A stretch of 64,000 nucleotides of DNA from RFPW01 sp040401595 (GCA_040401595.1 JBBAOE010000019.1:1-64000), one strand, 5' to 3'. Positions 16,186 through 25,770 are shown, numbered from the stretch's first letter. Program-made: numbers and translations. Notes: generated from the letters alone by a model not told the origin.

Positions 16186-17909
16186 CACAGATCCTCCGAG
16201 CCAAGCAGCATCTCGCTCAAACCCTTGCCCGCCGGCACCATCGGCCAGACATTTTCGGTTTGGTCCGTGATGAAATCCATGAAGACCAGGCGATCTTTAT
16301 GCTCGGTAAAGGCCGAGCGCAAGGCGGGCTCGATATCCTCGGGACGTTCGATTTTCATGCCGACATGGCCGTAAGACTCGGCCAGCTTGACGAAATCGGG
16401 CAGCGAATCCATGTAGGACTGCGAATACCGCGACCCGTATTCAATTTCCTGCCACTGCCGCACCATGCCGAGGTAGCGGTTATTGAGGTTGATGATCTTC
16501 ACCGGCAGGTTGTACTGGCGGCAGGTCGCGAGTTCCTGGATGTTCATCTGAATCGACGCCTCCCCGGTGATACAAGCCACCGTTGCGGCGCGATTGGCCA
16601 TCAGCACGCCCATTGCGTAGGGGAGCCCCACGCCCATCGTCCCCAGGCCACCCGAATTGATCCAGCGCCGGGGCTGGTCGAAACGATAGAACTGCGCCGC
16701 CCACATCTGGTGCTGACCAACGTCGCTGGTGACATACGCATCGCCCCCAGTCACCTCCCAGAGCGTTTCGACAACACGCTGTGGTTTGATGATGGGGGAA
16801 TTGCGGTCATATTGCAGGCAATTGCGCGAGCGCCAGCCGGTAATCTGACGCCACCAGGCCTCGAGCGCCTGCGGGTTGGGCTGATGCCCATTGGCGATGC
16901 CGGCCTCGAGTTGCGCCAGCAGATCATTGAGGCACTCGCGGACATCCCCCACGATTGGGACGTCGACCTTGACCCGCTTCGAGATTGACGACGGGTCGAT
17001 ATCGATGTGGACGATCTTGTGGGGGTTCTGGGCGAAGTGCTTTGGATTGCCAATCACGCGATCATCAAAGCGGGCGCCAATCGCGATCAGCACATCACAG
17101 TGCTGCATCGCCATATTGGCTTCATAGGTCCCGTGCATGCCGGGCATACCCATGAACTTGGGATCGCTCGCTCGGTAGGCGCCCAGCCCCATCAGGGTGT
17201 TGGTACAGGGAAAACCGAGCAGGTCCACCAGACGATTGAGCTCTGGCGCAGCATCGGCGAGGATAACGCCGCCCCCGGTGTAAATCATCGGGCGCTCGGC
17301 GCCCAGAATCATCTGCACCGCCTTGCGGATCTGGCCCTGGTGGCCTTTGACCACCGGATTGTAAGAGCGCAGGTTGACTTCGGCCGGATACTCGAACTTG
17401 CAACGGTTACGGCTGACATCCTTCGGGATATCGACCAGCACCGGGCCCGGACGTCCGGTATTGGCGATGTGAAACGCCTTCTTGATCGTGGACGCAAGAT
17501 CCTTGACGTCTTTGACCAGGAAATTGTGCTTCACGCAGGGGCGTGTGATCCCCACGGTGTCGCATTCCTGGAAGGCGTCCTGCCCGATGGCGTGGGTCGG
17601 CACCTGGCCGGTGAGCACCACCATCGGGATCGAATCCATGTAGGCGGTAGCAATACCAGTGACTGCATTGGTCACGCCGGGACCGCTGGTGACCAGACAG
17701 ACCCCGACCTTGCCCGTGGAACGGGAGTAGGCATCCGCAGCATGCACCGCAGCCTGCTCGTGGCGCACCAAAATGTGCTGGACCCGATCTTGCGTATACA
17801 ACGCGTCGTAAATATAGAGGACCGCACCCCCGGGGTACCCGAAGACGTGCTCAATCCCTTCTTCCTGCAAGCAGCGGACGACAATTTCCGCGCCGGTCAA
17901 TTCCATCAT
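16185..17909 (-). CDS. ilvI: Acetolactate synthase large (catalytic) subunit
   Basis: ThDP- and FAD-dependent enzyme condensing pyruvate with pyruvate or 2-oxobutyrate. It has 574 residues. Marks in order: FGYPGGAVLYIYDAL with the flanking catalytic region near residue 27, VRHEQAAVHAADAYSR near residue 48, the GLGTMGVGLPYAMG segment near residue 422, and the ThDP/Mg motif TGEASIQMNIQELATC, then NNRYLGMVRQWQ. It heads the ilvI-ilvH-ilvC operon and is divergent from the sigma factor gene. Confidence 0.96.
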   Translation of the reverse strand: MMELTGAEIVVRCLQEEGIEHVFGYPGGAVLYIYDALYTQDRVQHILVRHEQAAVHAADAYSRSTGKVGVCLVTSGPGVTNAVTGIATAYMDSIPMVVLTGQVPTHAIGQDAFQECDTVGITRPCVKHNFLVKDVKDLASTIKKAFHIANTGRPGPVLVDIPKDVSRNRCKFEYPAEVNLRSYNPVVKGHQGQIRKAVQMILGAERPMIYTGGGVILADAAPELNRLVDLLGFPCTNTLMGLGAYRASDPKFMGMPGMHGTYEANMAMQHCDVLIAIGARFDDRVIGNPKHFAQNPHKIVHIDIDPSSISKRVKVDVPIVGDVRECLNDLLAQLEAGIANGHQPNPQALEAWWRQITGWRSRNCLQYDRNSPIIKPQRVVETLWEVTGGDAYVTSDVGQHQMWAAQFYRFDQPRRWINSGGLGTMGVGLPYAMGVLMANRAATVACITGEASIQMNIQELATCRQYNLPVKIINLNNRYLGMVRQWQEIEYGSRYSQSYMDSLPDFVKLAESYGHVGMKIERPEDIEPALRSAFTEHKDRLVFMDFITDQTENVWPMVPAGKGLSEMLLGSEDL

Positions 17910-18037
17910 GTTGATTCCGTATCAAAGGCAAGTGATCCCGACCGCCGGCACCACCCCCCCGAACCTCGAGACGGATTGCGTCTGGGTGGGCGAGCAACAC
18001 AGGCCTTGGAACAGGTCCTTGCGAGGATTGATCGGAG

Positions 18038-18070
18038 GTCCCGGCCTTGCCCTTGTGGGGCGCCCGGGAC
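18038..18070 (-). promoter_or_regulatory. Stem-loop in the ilvI leader region
   Basis: In the 293-bp gap between ilvI and the divergent sigma gene, a long stem pairs GTCCCGG with CCGGGAC, and GCCC with GGGC inside. On the minus strand it lies about 130 bp before the ilvI start. There is no T-tract. It could be a leader structure controlling ilv expression, but no short leader peptide with its own stop codon could be shown. Nothing else clear is seen in this gap. Confidence 0.3.
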
Positions 18071-18202
18071 ATCACTGGGTAGGGGTAACCCGTAACGATA
18101 ACGAGTCCCCGCGTGCAGGTCAAACTGACATGAGCGACCCAGCCATCACACAAGCGCCACAAGCGCTGTGCCCGGCCTGGGTCTGCTACGATTCATTCCG
18201 GC

Positions 18203-18772
18203 ATGGCATCCAGACAGGAACTGTCCGACTTCTTATCGTCGGTCGAACGACGTGCGTTCAAGCAGGCGGTTTTCGCCGTGCGCGACGACGACACTGCGCT
18301 CGACCTGGTTCAGGACGCGATGATGCGTCTGTCCGAGCGCTACGGGGACAAGCCAGCCGAAGAGCTGCCGATGCTCTTCCAGCGCATCCTGCAGAACCGG
18401 ATTCACGACCACTTTCGCCGCAGCAAGGTTCGCAACCTCTGGGTGACCCTATGGTCCGCGCTGCGCGGTCCGGCGGGGGAGCCCGACGAAGAGTTCGACC
18501 CGCTCGATACCTTCGAGGCAGAAGAAGGCAGCCAGGCCGCGGAAAGCACGGAAGACCGCGTCGAGAGCGAGCAAACTGTCCGAATCATCGAAGAAGAAAT
18601 CAAACGTCTGCCAACACGTCAACGCGAAGCCTTCCTCCTGCGTTATTGGGAGGACCTGGACGTGGCCGAGACAGCCGCGGCGATGGGCTGCTCACAAGGT
18701 AGCGTCAAAACGCATTGCTCGCGGGCAACCCATTCATTAGCTGCCGCATTACGGTCCCGGGGAATTAAATGA
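18203..18772 (+). CDS. RNA polymerase sigma factor, ECF/sigma-70 type
   Basis: A 189-residue sigma factor with region 2 over residues 10-80 (DLVQDAMMRLSERYGD, LFQRILQNRIHDHFRRSK) and region 4 over residues 125-185 (IKRLPTRQREAFLLRYWEDLDVAETAAAMGCSQGSVKTH, a typical helix-turn-helix). An acidic linker (PDEEFDPLDTFEAEEGS) joins them. It overlaps the next gene by 4 bp, giving a sigma-DUF3619-DUF3106-RDD unit known from many betaproteobacteria. Its regulon is unknown; the membrane-spanning DUF3619 product could be its anti-sigma partner, though this is only inferred from position. Confidence 0.9.
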   Translation: MASRQELSDFLSSVERRAFKQAVFAVRDDDTALDLVQDAMMRLSERYGDKPAEELPMLFQRILQNRIHDHFRRSKVRNLWVTLWSALRGPAGEPDEEFDPLDTFEAEEGSQAAESTEDRVESEQTVRIIEEEIKRLPTRQREAFLLRYWEDLDVAETAAAMGCSQGSVKTHCSRATHSLAAALRSRGIK

Positions 18773-19212
18773 TGAAAAACACTTCTTTTCGCTCCTCCCG
18801 CCCCGCCCGCCCCGCCGACGCGCTCACCCGCCGGGTGTTGGGTGCGCTCGATTCCGGCGCGGATCGGCTGCCCTATCGCGTCACCCACCGTCTGCAACTC
18901 GCCCGCCAGGCGGCGATGTCCGCCCATGCCGCCGTCGTTGAGACGGTCCACGCAGGCGCGCTCTCAACGGTCCATGCGGGGTCGGGCGTCCGATCCGGCA
19001 GCGGCCAACCCTCGTTGCCATGGCGCCTGCTGGCGACCTTGCTGCCACTCGCGGCGATCATCGCGGGTTTCATCACCATTGCTGATATCGGGGATGCCCT
19101 AGAGGCGGATGAAACCGCCGAGATCGACGAAGCGGTCCTGACGGATGAGGTCCCGATTGCGGCCTACGCGGATCACGGTTTCGGGGTCTTCCTGAAGAAC
19201 AACCGGCCCTGA
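18769..19212 (+). CDS. DUF3619 family single-pass membrane protein
   Basis: A 147-residue protein that overlaps the sigma factor stop by 4 bp (ATGA). A basic N-terminus (TRRVLGALDSGADRLPYRVTHRLQLARQAAM) precedes one transmembrane segment around residues 83-103 (LLATLLPLAAIIAGFITI) and an acidic tail (ALEADETAEIDEAVLTDEVPIAAYADHGF) ending FLKNN. This layout matches DUF3619 proteins found next to ECF sigma factors in Burkholderiales. Function is unproven. A short internal repeat (ETVHAGAL, STVHAGSG) is present. Confidence 0.8.
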   Translation: MMKNTSFRSSRPARPADALTRRVLGALDSGADRLPYRVTHRLQLARQAAMSAHAAVVETVHAGALSTVHAGSGVRSGSGQPSLPWRLLATLLPLAAIIAGFITIADIGDALEADETAEIDEAVLTDEVPIAAYADHGFGVFLKNNRP

Positions 19213-19223
19213 AGGCGCCAGCC

Positions 19224-20048
19224 ATGCGAACCGGCCCAGCCATCGCGATCGGGATCGGCATTGCCGTTGCCGTCGGGGCGGGAACCGGTCTCGCGCTGAA
19301 ATTTCGGTCCAAGATCGCGTCGGCGCCGGTCGAAGCCCAAAACACGAGAACCAGCGGGTCGGCGCCACCACCAGTGCGCTCGGCCCTCCTGCCAGCGCCG
19401 GTCGTCCCGCGCTGGGACTCCCTTCAACCGGCTCAGCAGGCCTTGCTCGCGCCGTTCCGGGACTCCTGGAACACTTTGCCAGACGCTGAACAACGAGCCT
19501 GGGCCGAACTCGCGCTGCGCTTTCCGCGCCTGGCTGAAGATCAGCAAGAGCGTGCCCGCAAACGCGTTGAGGAATGGGCGGCCCTGACCCCGGAACAACG
19601 ACAGTTGGCGCGCAGCAACTACCGGTTGGCCAAAGCGCTGCCGCCCGAGGCCCGGGTCCAGCAGTACGAGGCGTACCGGGAACTAACTCCCGAGCAGCGA
19701 GGTGTGCTGCGCTCAGCTGGCAGCACCAGTAACACAGCGGCCGCACTGGCAAGCCCGACGGTCGGCCTGGCCAAAGATGCCGCTCAACCGATGCCGCGTG
19801 ACCAGACCCTTCGGCGCCTGCCACCGCCTGCACCCGAAGATTCTGGATCGGGCGATGCCATCGTGGCGGGAACCGGCGGCAGTAGTGCGCCATCGTCCGA
19901 ATCGGGTTCGGCAGGCGCCTCGGATACCCAGGTCATCGAGGCGGCAGCGCAATCTTCCGGCAATCTGCCCGGATCGGCTGGAACCGGAAGTTCCGGCACC
20001 ACTGCCGCCGCGCCTGCTTCTGGTTCGGCCACAACGCCGTCCAATTGA
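19224..20048 (+). CDS. DUF3106 domain protein with membrane anchor
   Basis: A 274-residue protein. An N-terminal hydrophobic segment (residues 5-26, Gly/Ala-rich) probably serves as membrane anchor or signal. The central part (residues 65-165) shows the DUF3106 pattern: WDSLQPAQQALLAPFRDSWNTL, then repeated LTPEQR-type motifs (ALTPEQRQLARSNYRLA, ELTPEQRGVLRSA). The C-terminal 90 residues are low-complexity Ser/Gly/Ala/Pro. It follows DUF3619 closely and is coupled to the RDD gene. Role unknown, probably periplasmic or envelope-linked. Confidence 0.78.
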   Translation: MRTGPAIAIGIGIAVAVGAGTGLALKFRSKIASAPVEAQNTRTSGSAPPPVRSALLPAPVVPRWDSLQPAQQALLAPFRDSWNTLPDAEQRAWAELALRFPRLAEDQQERARKRVEEWAALTPEQRQLARSNYRLAKALPPEARVQQYEAYRELTPEQRGVLRSAGSTSNTAAALASPTVGLAKDAAQPMPRDQTLRRLPPPAPEDSGSGDAIVAGTGGSSAPSSESGSAGASDTQVIEAAAQSSGNLPGSAGTGSSGTTAAAPASGSATTPSN

Positions 20049-20641
20049 CGTTCTCCCCCGTGCAAGCGGCTGGTCCGTGGCGCCGCTTGATGGCGTTCAC
20101 CTACGAAGGCGTCCTGCTGTTTGGCGTCGTCTTCTTCTTTGGCTATGCCTTCAGCGCGCTGACCCGCCACCAGAACCAGTCCGAGGTGTTGCGCTGGGCG
20201 TTTCAGGCCTGGATTTTTCTCGTTCTCGGGGTCTATTTCGTCTGGTCGTGGAGCGCTGGACGCCGCACGCTACCGATGAAGACCGTTGGCTTGCGTGTCC
20301 TGGGCCCGCAGGCCGAGGCACTTTCGCTCGGCCGAGCACTGGCCCGCTATGTGTGCGCGTGGGTCACCATCGTATTGCCGCTTTGGGTTGCGGCTCAAGT
20401 CAACGCGTGGCTGGCAGTGTTACTGGGCGCAGCAAGCATGGTCTGCGTCGTCGTCGACCGCAGGCACAGGGCCCCGTGGGATTTCGCCGCCGGGACTCTG
20501 CTCGTCTACGACCCGTCAACCGAGCCGGGTAAAGCGTTACCGGGCAAGGCGGACCCGGTTCAGACGGAGCCGGGCAATGCAGGGCCAGGCAAAGCGAAAC
20601 CGGGCAACGCCGAACCCAATCCGCCGACTCAAGCGCACTGA
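20045..20641 (+). CDS. RDD family membrane protein
   Basis: A 198-residue protein with RDD-type transmembrane helices. It probably starts at the TTG at 20045, overlapping the previous stop as TTGA. The N-terminal pattern RRLMAFTYEGVLLFGVVFFFGY resembles the usual RRLxAxxYD opening, and RTLPMKTVGLRVLG plus DRRHRAPWDFAAGTLLVYD are characteristic. The last about 40 residues are a Pro/Gly/Lys repeat tail (PGKALPGKADP, GPGKAKPGNAEP) not part of the domain. Function unknown. Confidence 0.82.
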   Translation: MTFSPVQAAGPWRRLMAFTYEGVLLFGVVFFFGYAFSALTRHQNQSEVLRWAFQAWIFLVLGVYFVWSWSAGRRTLPMKTVGLRVLGPQAEALSLGRALARYVCAWVTIVLPLWVAAQVNAWLAVLLGAASMVCVVVDRRHRAPWDFAAGTLLVYDPSTEPGKALPGKADPVQTEPGNAGPGKAKPGNAEPNPPTQAH

Positions 20642-20699
20642 CGGGACCAGCCCGAAGGCGCCTTTGGCTTGGTGATTCCCTCGCGGGTGGCGCGAGTGG

Positions 20700-22964
20700 C
20701 TAAGGGCGTACGCAGTCCACAAAATACTGGTCCGGCTGACCCGGGTTCTTCTCGACCACCAGGCCGTGCACGTCCGTGCCAAATCCTGGCACCCGGTGGT
20801 TGAACTCGCGCACGAACTTCAGATATTCGACAATCCCGCGGTTAAAGCGCTCGCCCGGAATCAGCAACGGGATGCCTGGTGGGTAGGGCGTCACCAGCAT
20901 GGTCGTGATCCGGCCTTCGAGATCGTCGATCGCGACCCGATCAACCCGCCGATGCGCCAGGCACTCAAAGGCGTCTGACGGCTTCATCACGGGCTCCATG
21001 GTCGTCAGGTACATCTCGGTGGTGACCCGGGCGACATCATGGCGGCCGTATTCTTCGTGGATGCGCTGTGCGAGATCCCGCAGACCGACCCGTTCATAGG
21101 TTGGGTAGGCCTGAACAAATTCGGGCATGACCCGCCACAGCGGCTGATTCGCGTCGTAATCGGCCTTGAACTGCTGCAATTCGGTCACCAGCGTGTTCCA
21201 GCGCCCTTTCGTGATCCCAATCGTAAACATGACGAAAAAGGAATAGAGACCGGTCTTTTCGACGATCACACCATGTTCCGCCAGATACTTGGTCACGAGT
21301 GCAGCCGGGATTCCGCTCTCGGCAAAACGCCCGTCGATCCCCAGACCTGGCGTGACAATCGTTGCCTTGATGGGGTCGAGCATGTTGAAGCCCGCCTCGA
21401 CCGGCCCGAACCCGTGCCAGGCGTCATTGCCCTCCAAGAACCAGTCTTCACGCGAGCCAATGCCACGGCGCGCCAGGTCTTGCGGGCCCCAGACCTGAAA
21501 CCACCAGGATTCGTCGCCCAGTTCCGCATCCACTTTTCGCATGGCGCGGCGGAACTCCAGGGCTTCAAAAATGCTTTCTTCGACCAGGGCTGCCCCACCG
21601 GGCGGCTCCATCATCGCGGCCGCCACGTCGCAACTGGCAATGATGGCGTACTGCGGACTGGTCGAGGTGTGCATCAAAAAGGCTTCGTTAAACCGATGCC
21701 GATCGAGCGCGCGGTTTTTGCTGTCCTGCACCAGGATCTGGGAGGCCTGGGAGAGCCCCGCGAGCAGTTTGTGCGTGGACTGGGTGGCAAAAATCAGGGT
21801 GTCTTCGCTGCGCGGCCGGTTCGCGCCGATGGCGTGCATCTCGTGATAAAACGGGTGAAAAGCCGCATGCGGCAACCAGGCCTCGTCGAAATGCAGGTTT
21901 TCGATCGTCCCCTCCAGCGTTTCCTTGATCCGCTCGACGTTGTAGAGCACGCCGTCGTAGGTGCTCTGCGTAATGGTCATCACCGGGGGCCGCGCGTTTT
22001 TATTCTTGACCAGCGGGTTGGCCTCGATCTTGGCCCGAATGCTTTCGGGCAAAAACTCACTGTGCGGAATCGGGCCGATGATGCCGAGGTGGTTGCGCGT
22101 GGGCTGCAGAAAAATCGGAATCGTTCCGGTCATCATCAGCGCATGGAGAACACTCTTGTGGCAGTTGCGGTCGACCACCACCACGTCATCGGTGGCGACA
22201 CTGGCGTGCCAAACGATCTTGTTACTGGTGCTGGTCCCGTTGGTAACAAAAAACAGATGGTCGCTACCAAAAATACGCGCGGCGTTGCGCTCGCTCGCTG
22301 CGACCGGCCCGGTATGGTCCAGCAGCTGCCCGAGTTCGTCCACCGCGTTGCAGACGTCGGCACGCAGCATGTTCTCGCCAAAAAACTGGTGAAACATCTG
22401 CCCGACTGGGTGTTTCAGAAATGCGACGCCACCGCTGTGCCCCGGACAGTGCCAGGAATACGAACCGTCATTGGCATAGTTGACGAGGGCCTTGAAAAAG
22501 GGCGGCGGTAACGAATTGAGATAGGCCGTGGTCTCGCGGATGATGTAGCGGGCGACGAACTCCGGCGTGTCCTCGAACATGTGGATGAAGCCGTGCAGTT
22601 CGCGCAGCACGTCGCTCGGGATGTGCTGCGAGGTCCGGGTCTCACCAAACAGAAAGATCGGCACATCGGCATTGCGCCGACGGGTTTCCTGAATGAACTT
22701 GCGCAGATCCCGAATCGCCGCGGGTGCAGCCGATCCCTCGTCCTCATCCTCGGCCACTTCCTCGTCATCGATGGACACGATGAAGGCCGAGGCGCGTGCG
22801 GCTTGATTGGCCACCATCGCAACATCGGTATAGGTGAATCCGCCAACCACCTCGGTGCCCGCGTCTTCGAGTGCTTTGGCCAGCGCGCGAATGCCCAGCC
22901 CGGAAGCGGAGTCCGAGCGCCAATCTTCGTCGATGATTACAACGGGAAATCGAAACTTCATCAT
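20700..22964 (-). CDS. Orn/Lys/Arg decarboxylase (PLP-dependent)
   Basis: Fold-type I, AdiA/LdcI-like decarboxylase releasing CO2 from arginine, lysine or ornithine to give a polyamine precursor. I start it at MMKFRFPVVIIDEDWRSD (22964), giving 754 residues, the family norm; the frame extends further upstream without support. Domains: N-terminal receiver-like wing with an acidic insertion (DDEEVAEDEDEGS) near residue 70, then the PLP core with Schiff-base Lys in ATQSTHKLLAG near residue 399, then the C-terminal domain (TPYPPGIPLLIPGERF). Substrate cannot be told from sequence alone. Confidence 0.9.
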   Translation of the reverse strand: MMKFRFPVVIIDEDWRSDSASGLGIRALAKALEDAGTEVVGGFTYTDVAMVANQAARASAFIVSIDDEEVAEDEDEGSAAPAAIRDLRKFIQETRRRNADVPIFLFGETRTSQHIPSDVLRELHGFIHMFEDTPEFVARYIIRETTAYLNSLPPPFFKALVNYANDGSYSWHCPGHSGGVAFLKHPVGQMFHQFFGENMLRADVCNAVDELGQLLDHTGPVAASERNAARIFGSDHLFFVTNGTSTSNKIVWHASVATDDVVVVDRNCHKSVLHALMMTGTIPIFLQPTRNHLGIIGPIPHSEFLPESIRAKIEANPLVKNKNARPPVMTITQSTYDGVLYNVERIKETLEGTIENLHFDEAWLPHAAFHPFYHEMHAIGANRPRSEDTLIFATQSTHKLLAGLSQASQILVQDSKNRALDRHRFNEAFLMHTSTSPQYAIIASCDVAAAMMEPPGGAALVEESIFEALEFRRAMRKVDAELGDESWWFQVWGPQDLARRGIGSREDWFLEGNDAWHGFGPVEAGFNMLDPIKATIVTPGLGIDGRFAESGIPAALVTKYLAEHGVIVEKTGLYSFFVMFTIGITKGRWNTLVTELQQFKADYDANQPLWRVMPEFVQAYPTYERVGLRDLAQRIHEEYGRHDVARVTTEMYLTTMEPVMKPSDAFECLAHRRVDRVAIDDLEGRITTMLVTPYPPGIPLLIPGERFNRGIVEYLKFVREFNHRVPGFGTDVHGLVVEKNPGQPDQYFVDCVRP

Positions 22965-23101
22965 GGCAAGACTCACTCGTCTGGATGGCAGAGAGGCGGC
23001 CGGAAACCCAATCCCGAACCCTGCCCCCCTCAGGTTGAGGCGCGAACTTAGCATGACTCCCGGCTCCCCGCCGTATGATCGGCGCTCTGCTGGAGTTCCC
23101 C

Positions 23102-24043
23102 ATGCCGCTGAATCTTGAGAACCGTCTGGTCGTCGCGCTCTCCTCGCGAGCGCTATTTGATTTCGAGGCCGAAAATCGGCTGTTCGACCCGGCCGATGAC
23201 CGCCCCTACATGCAGCTGCAACTGGATCGGGTCGCGATGGCTGCGGACGCAGGCATCGCATTGCCTCTGGTACGCAAGCTACTCGCATTCAATGATCCTG
23301 ACCTCCCCGCAGACCAGCACCGGGTAGAAGTCGTGATCCTGTCGCGCAATGATCCGGCCAGCGGGCTGAGGGTCTTCAATTCCGCTGTCCACCATGGGCT
23401 CGCGATCGAACGTGGCGTCTTCACGCGCGGGCGCGCCCCCTGGGCTTATCTGCGCCCACTGCGGGCTGACCTCTTCTTGTCAGCCGAGCCTGGCGACGTC
23501 CGCGGTGCGCTTGAAGCCGGATTTGCCGGCGCACTGGTGTTTCCCGATTCGGCGCGGGCCGCTGGACGCCACCCCCATGAGGTACGGATTGCGTTCGACG
23601 GCGATGCGGTCCTTTTTTCGGACGAGGCCGAGCGTGTCTTTCAGGCACAAGGGCTCGATGCCTTTCAAAGCCATGAATCCGAGCGGGCCGATCAACCACT
23701 GAACCCGGGGCCTTTCAAACCCCTGCTGGAAGCGCTGCACCGGCTGCGGGCAGAACGAGGCGCCACCGAGCGGATGGGAATCCGCGTCGCCCTGGTCACG
23801 GCGCGCAGTGCACCGGCCCATGAACGCGCGATCCGCACGCTCATGCACTGGGGCGTCGATATCGATGAGGCGATGTTTCTGGGCGGGCTGGACAAGGGCG
23901 AGTTTCTGGCCGAATTCGAGCCGGACTTCTACTTCGACGACCACCCCAAGCACGTGGCCTCGGCTCGCCTCGTCGGGCCTACCGGCCATGTCATGGCGGG
24001 GGCCACGAATCCCCTACCTGCCCCCCCGGAGCAGGCGTCCTGA
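23102..24043 (+). CDS. Cytosolic 5'-nucleotidase, NT5C1 family
   Basis: HAD-superfamily nucleotidase (PF06189-type) that dephosphorylates nucleoside monophosphates. The start at 23102 (MPLNLENRLVVALSSRALFDFE) is the conserved family N-terminus, giving 313 residues. Catalytic aspartates lie in IAFDGDAVLFSDEAE near residue 165, and the late HAD motif FYFDDHPKHV near residue 280. It is divergent from the decarboxylase gene and overlaps the convergent amidohydrolase by 30 bp at the 3' ends. Confidence 0.87.
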   Translation: MPLNLENRLVVALSSRALFDFEAENRLFDPADDRPYMQLQLDRVAMAADAGIALPLVRKLLAFNDPDLPADQHRVEVVILSRNDPASGLRVFNSAVHHGLAIERGVFTRGRAPWAYLRPLRADLFLSAEPGDVRGALEAGFAGALVFPDSARAAGRHPHEVRIAFDGDAVLFSDEAERVFQAQGLDAFQSHESERADQPLNPGPFKPLLEALHRLRAERGATERMGIRVALVTARSAPAHERAIRTLMHWGVDIDEAMFLGGLDKGEFLAEFEPDFYFDDHPKHVASARLVGPTGHVMAGATNPLPAPPEQAS

Positions 24044-25696
24044 TCGCGGCGCATCCCGATCGATCCCCTGCGGCCCCACGACCCGCGCACCGTTAACCCA
24101 AACGCCGTGCACCCCGAGTCCAGGCGTATCGAGCCGGGCTCCGCCACCGGGCAAATCGTGCACGCGATGCTTGGGGCCACGACCCACGCGGGCTGGATCA
24201 AACAACAGAAGGTCCGCAGGCAACCCAGGGGCAATCCGACCGCGACCGTGAAGCCCAAGCGCAGCCGCACTGTCGCTTGTGAGCCGACGGATCGCCTCGG
24301 GGAGCCCCAACACGCCGAGATCCCGCGACCAGTGACCGAGCAGATGCAATCCGAAACCGGCGTCATTGAAAAACGTCAGGTGAGCCCCCGCATCCGACAG
24401 CGAAACGAGCGAGGCCGGATGCTGCAACATACGGGCGACCGCGGTTTCATCGGAATTGAGCAACACGGCGCTAAAGACCGTCGCCAGCCCCTCCTCGATC
24501 GCCAGATCCAGCATCACATCGAGCGGATCGCGCCCGAGTTCTGCCGCGAGTTCGGCCAGGCTGCGCTGTTCCATCCAGGCGTGGCTGGCCTGCGCAACCT
24601 CGATCACCTGCACCTTGTCCCATTCCCCATTGAAAAGCCGGAAGGTCGCCGGGCGGGCAATTTCAGCCCGGACTGCATCGCGAAACGACGCCTCACCGAG
24701 TTTTGCAATCAGGGCTTCACCCTTGAGCGGGAGCGCCTCGCGCCAGGACTGCAGGCCCTCGACGGGATAGGGTGAAACCAGCGTGAAGTCGTTGGTCAAC
24801 GGGCAGCATGACACCGCACCCCACATCGAACGGCCCCGCTGGCGCGCGGCCTCAATCGCATCCAGATCCGAAAACACGACTTCCGGGTTGGTGGAGTTGT
24901 GCAGCAGCGCCGCAACGATAACCGGCCGACCGCTGTCGGCCGCGAGCTGTTCGAGAAAATCGATCCGAGTGTGACCGCCTTTGGTCAGCATGAAGACCCC
25001 GTGCCCCGCCTCACGCAGCGCCATCGTCAGGGTATGCAACTCGGTTTCGCAGGCGAGCCGTGAGGGCATCGGTCGCCCGGCTTCGCCATTGTGGGCGGGT
25101 GAGGTGCTGGTCGCAAACCCGATGGCACCGGCTGCGAGCCCCTCGTCGACCAACCGCCGCATCGCGGCAATTTCGTCAGCGCTGGCCTGACGTTCGGTCG
25201 CCTCATCTCCCATGACCCAGGTCCGTACCGATGAATGCCCGACAAAGGCCGCCAGATTGATGGCGCTTGATCGGCGTTCGAGCAGGTCGAGATACTGAGG
25301 CACCGTTTCGAATGACCAATCAATCCCGGCGCGCAGTACGTCGAGCGACATCCCTTCGACCTGAGTCAGGTTGCGCATCACCCGGTCACGGTCGCCCGGT
25401 CTACAGGGCGCGATTGTGAATCCGCAATTCCCGATGACGGCGGTAGTGACTCCCAACGCCGGCGAAGGATTGCAAAACGGATCCCAGGTGACCTGCGCGT
25501 CATAGTGGGTGTGGTTATCGACAATGCCGGGCATCAGGGCGAGGCCATCCGCGTCGATGGTCTGTCGCGACGACTCACCACGAGCCGGATCACTGATACT
25601 GACGATGCAGCCATCGCGCACGCCGACATCAACCCGTTGTGCCGGGGCCCCCGTGCCGTCGTACACTTGGGCATCCCGAATTTTAAGATCGAGCAT
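24014..25696 (-). CDS. Amidohydrolase, N-acyl-D-amino-acid deacylase type
   Basis: Metal-dependent hydrolase of 560 residues related to D-aminoacylases and dihydroorotase-like enzymes. It starts MLDLKIRDAQVYDGTG. Metal-binding His are in DNHTHYDAQVTWDP near residue 61, with GVTTAVIGNCGFTIAP near residue 82 and an Asp ligand in SLSDAGAHLTFF near residue 440. The C-terminal composite beta-sandwich (GLPADLLLFDPARV) is present. The likely reaction is removal of an acyl group from a D-amino acid, but related members act on other amides, so the substrate is open. Confidence 0.82.
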   Translation of the reverse strand: MLDLKIRDAQVYDGTGAPAQRVDVGVRDGCIVSISDPARGESSRQTIDADGLALMPGIVDNHTHYDAQVTWDPFCNPSPALGVTTAVIGNCGFTIAPCRPGDRDRVMRNLTQVEGMSLDVLRAGIDWSFETVPQYLDLLERRSSAINLAAFVGHSSVRTWVMGDEATERQASADEIAAMRRLVDEGLAAGAIGFATSTSPAHNGEAGRPMPSRLACETELHTLTMALREAGHGVFMLTKGGHTRIDFLEQLAADSGRPVIVAALLHNSTNPEVVFSDLDAIEAARQRGRSMWGAVSCCPLTNDFTLVSPYPVEGLQSWREALPLKGEALIAKLGEASFRDAVRAEIARPATFRLFNGEWDKVQVIEVAQASHAWMEQRSLAELAAELGRDPLDVMLDLAIEEGLATVFSAVLLNSDETAVARMLQHPASLVSLSDAGAHLTFFNDAGFGLHLLGHWSRDLGVLGLPEAIRRLTSDSAAALGLHGRGRIAPGLPADLLLFDPARVGRGPKHRVHDLPGGGARLDTPGLGVHGVWVNGARVVGPQGIDRDAPRSGRLLRGGR

Positions 25697-25770
25697 GTCA
25701 GCACCTTGGACCGTTGCAATGTCGGCATCGTAACGACACGGACTGCTTTCGTACCCTGAGGAAGACCCGG

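Noticed and set aside
18094..18105. Leu-Val-Ile-Val codon run upstream of ilvI, as if in an attenuator leader peptide
   Set aside because: Only four branched-chain codons in a row, no convincing start, and the frame reads on into ilvI without an early stop, so a classical attenuator cannot be claimed.
21039..22511. 490-codon open frame opposite the Orn/Lys/Arg decarboxylase
   Set aside because: It lies wholly antisense to a decarboxylase with intact PLP motif and has no family features; long antisense frames are expected at this GC content.
23102..25696. Overlap of the 5'-nucleotidase and amidohydrolase genes considered as an annotation error
   Set aside because: Both frames keep family residues to near their ends; a 30-bp convergent overlap at the 3' ends is acceptable and similar overlaps occur elsewhere in the window.
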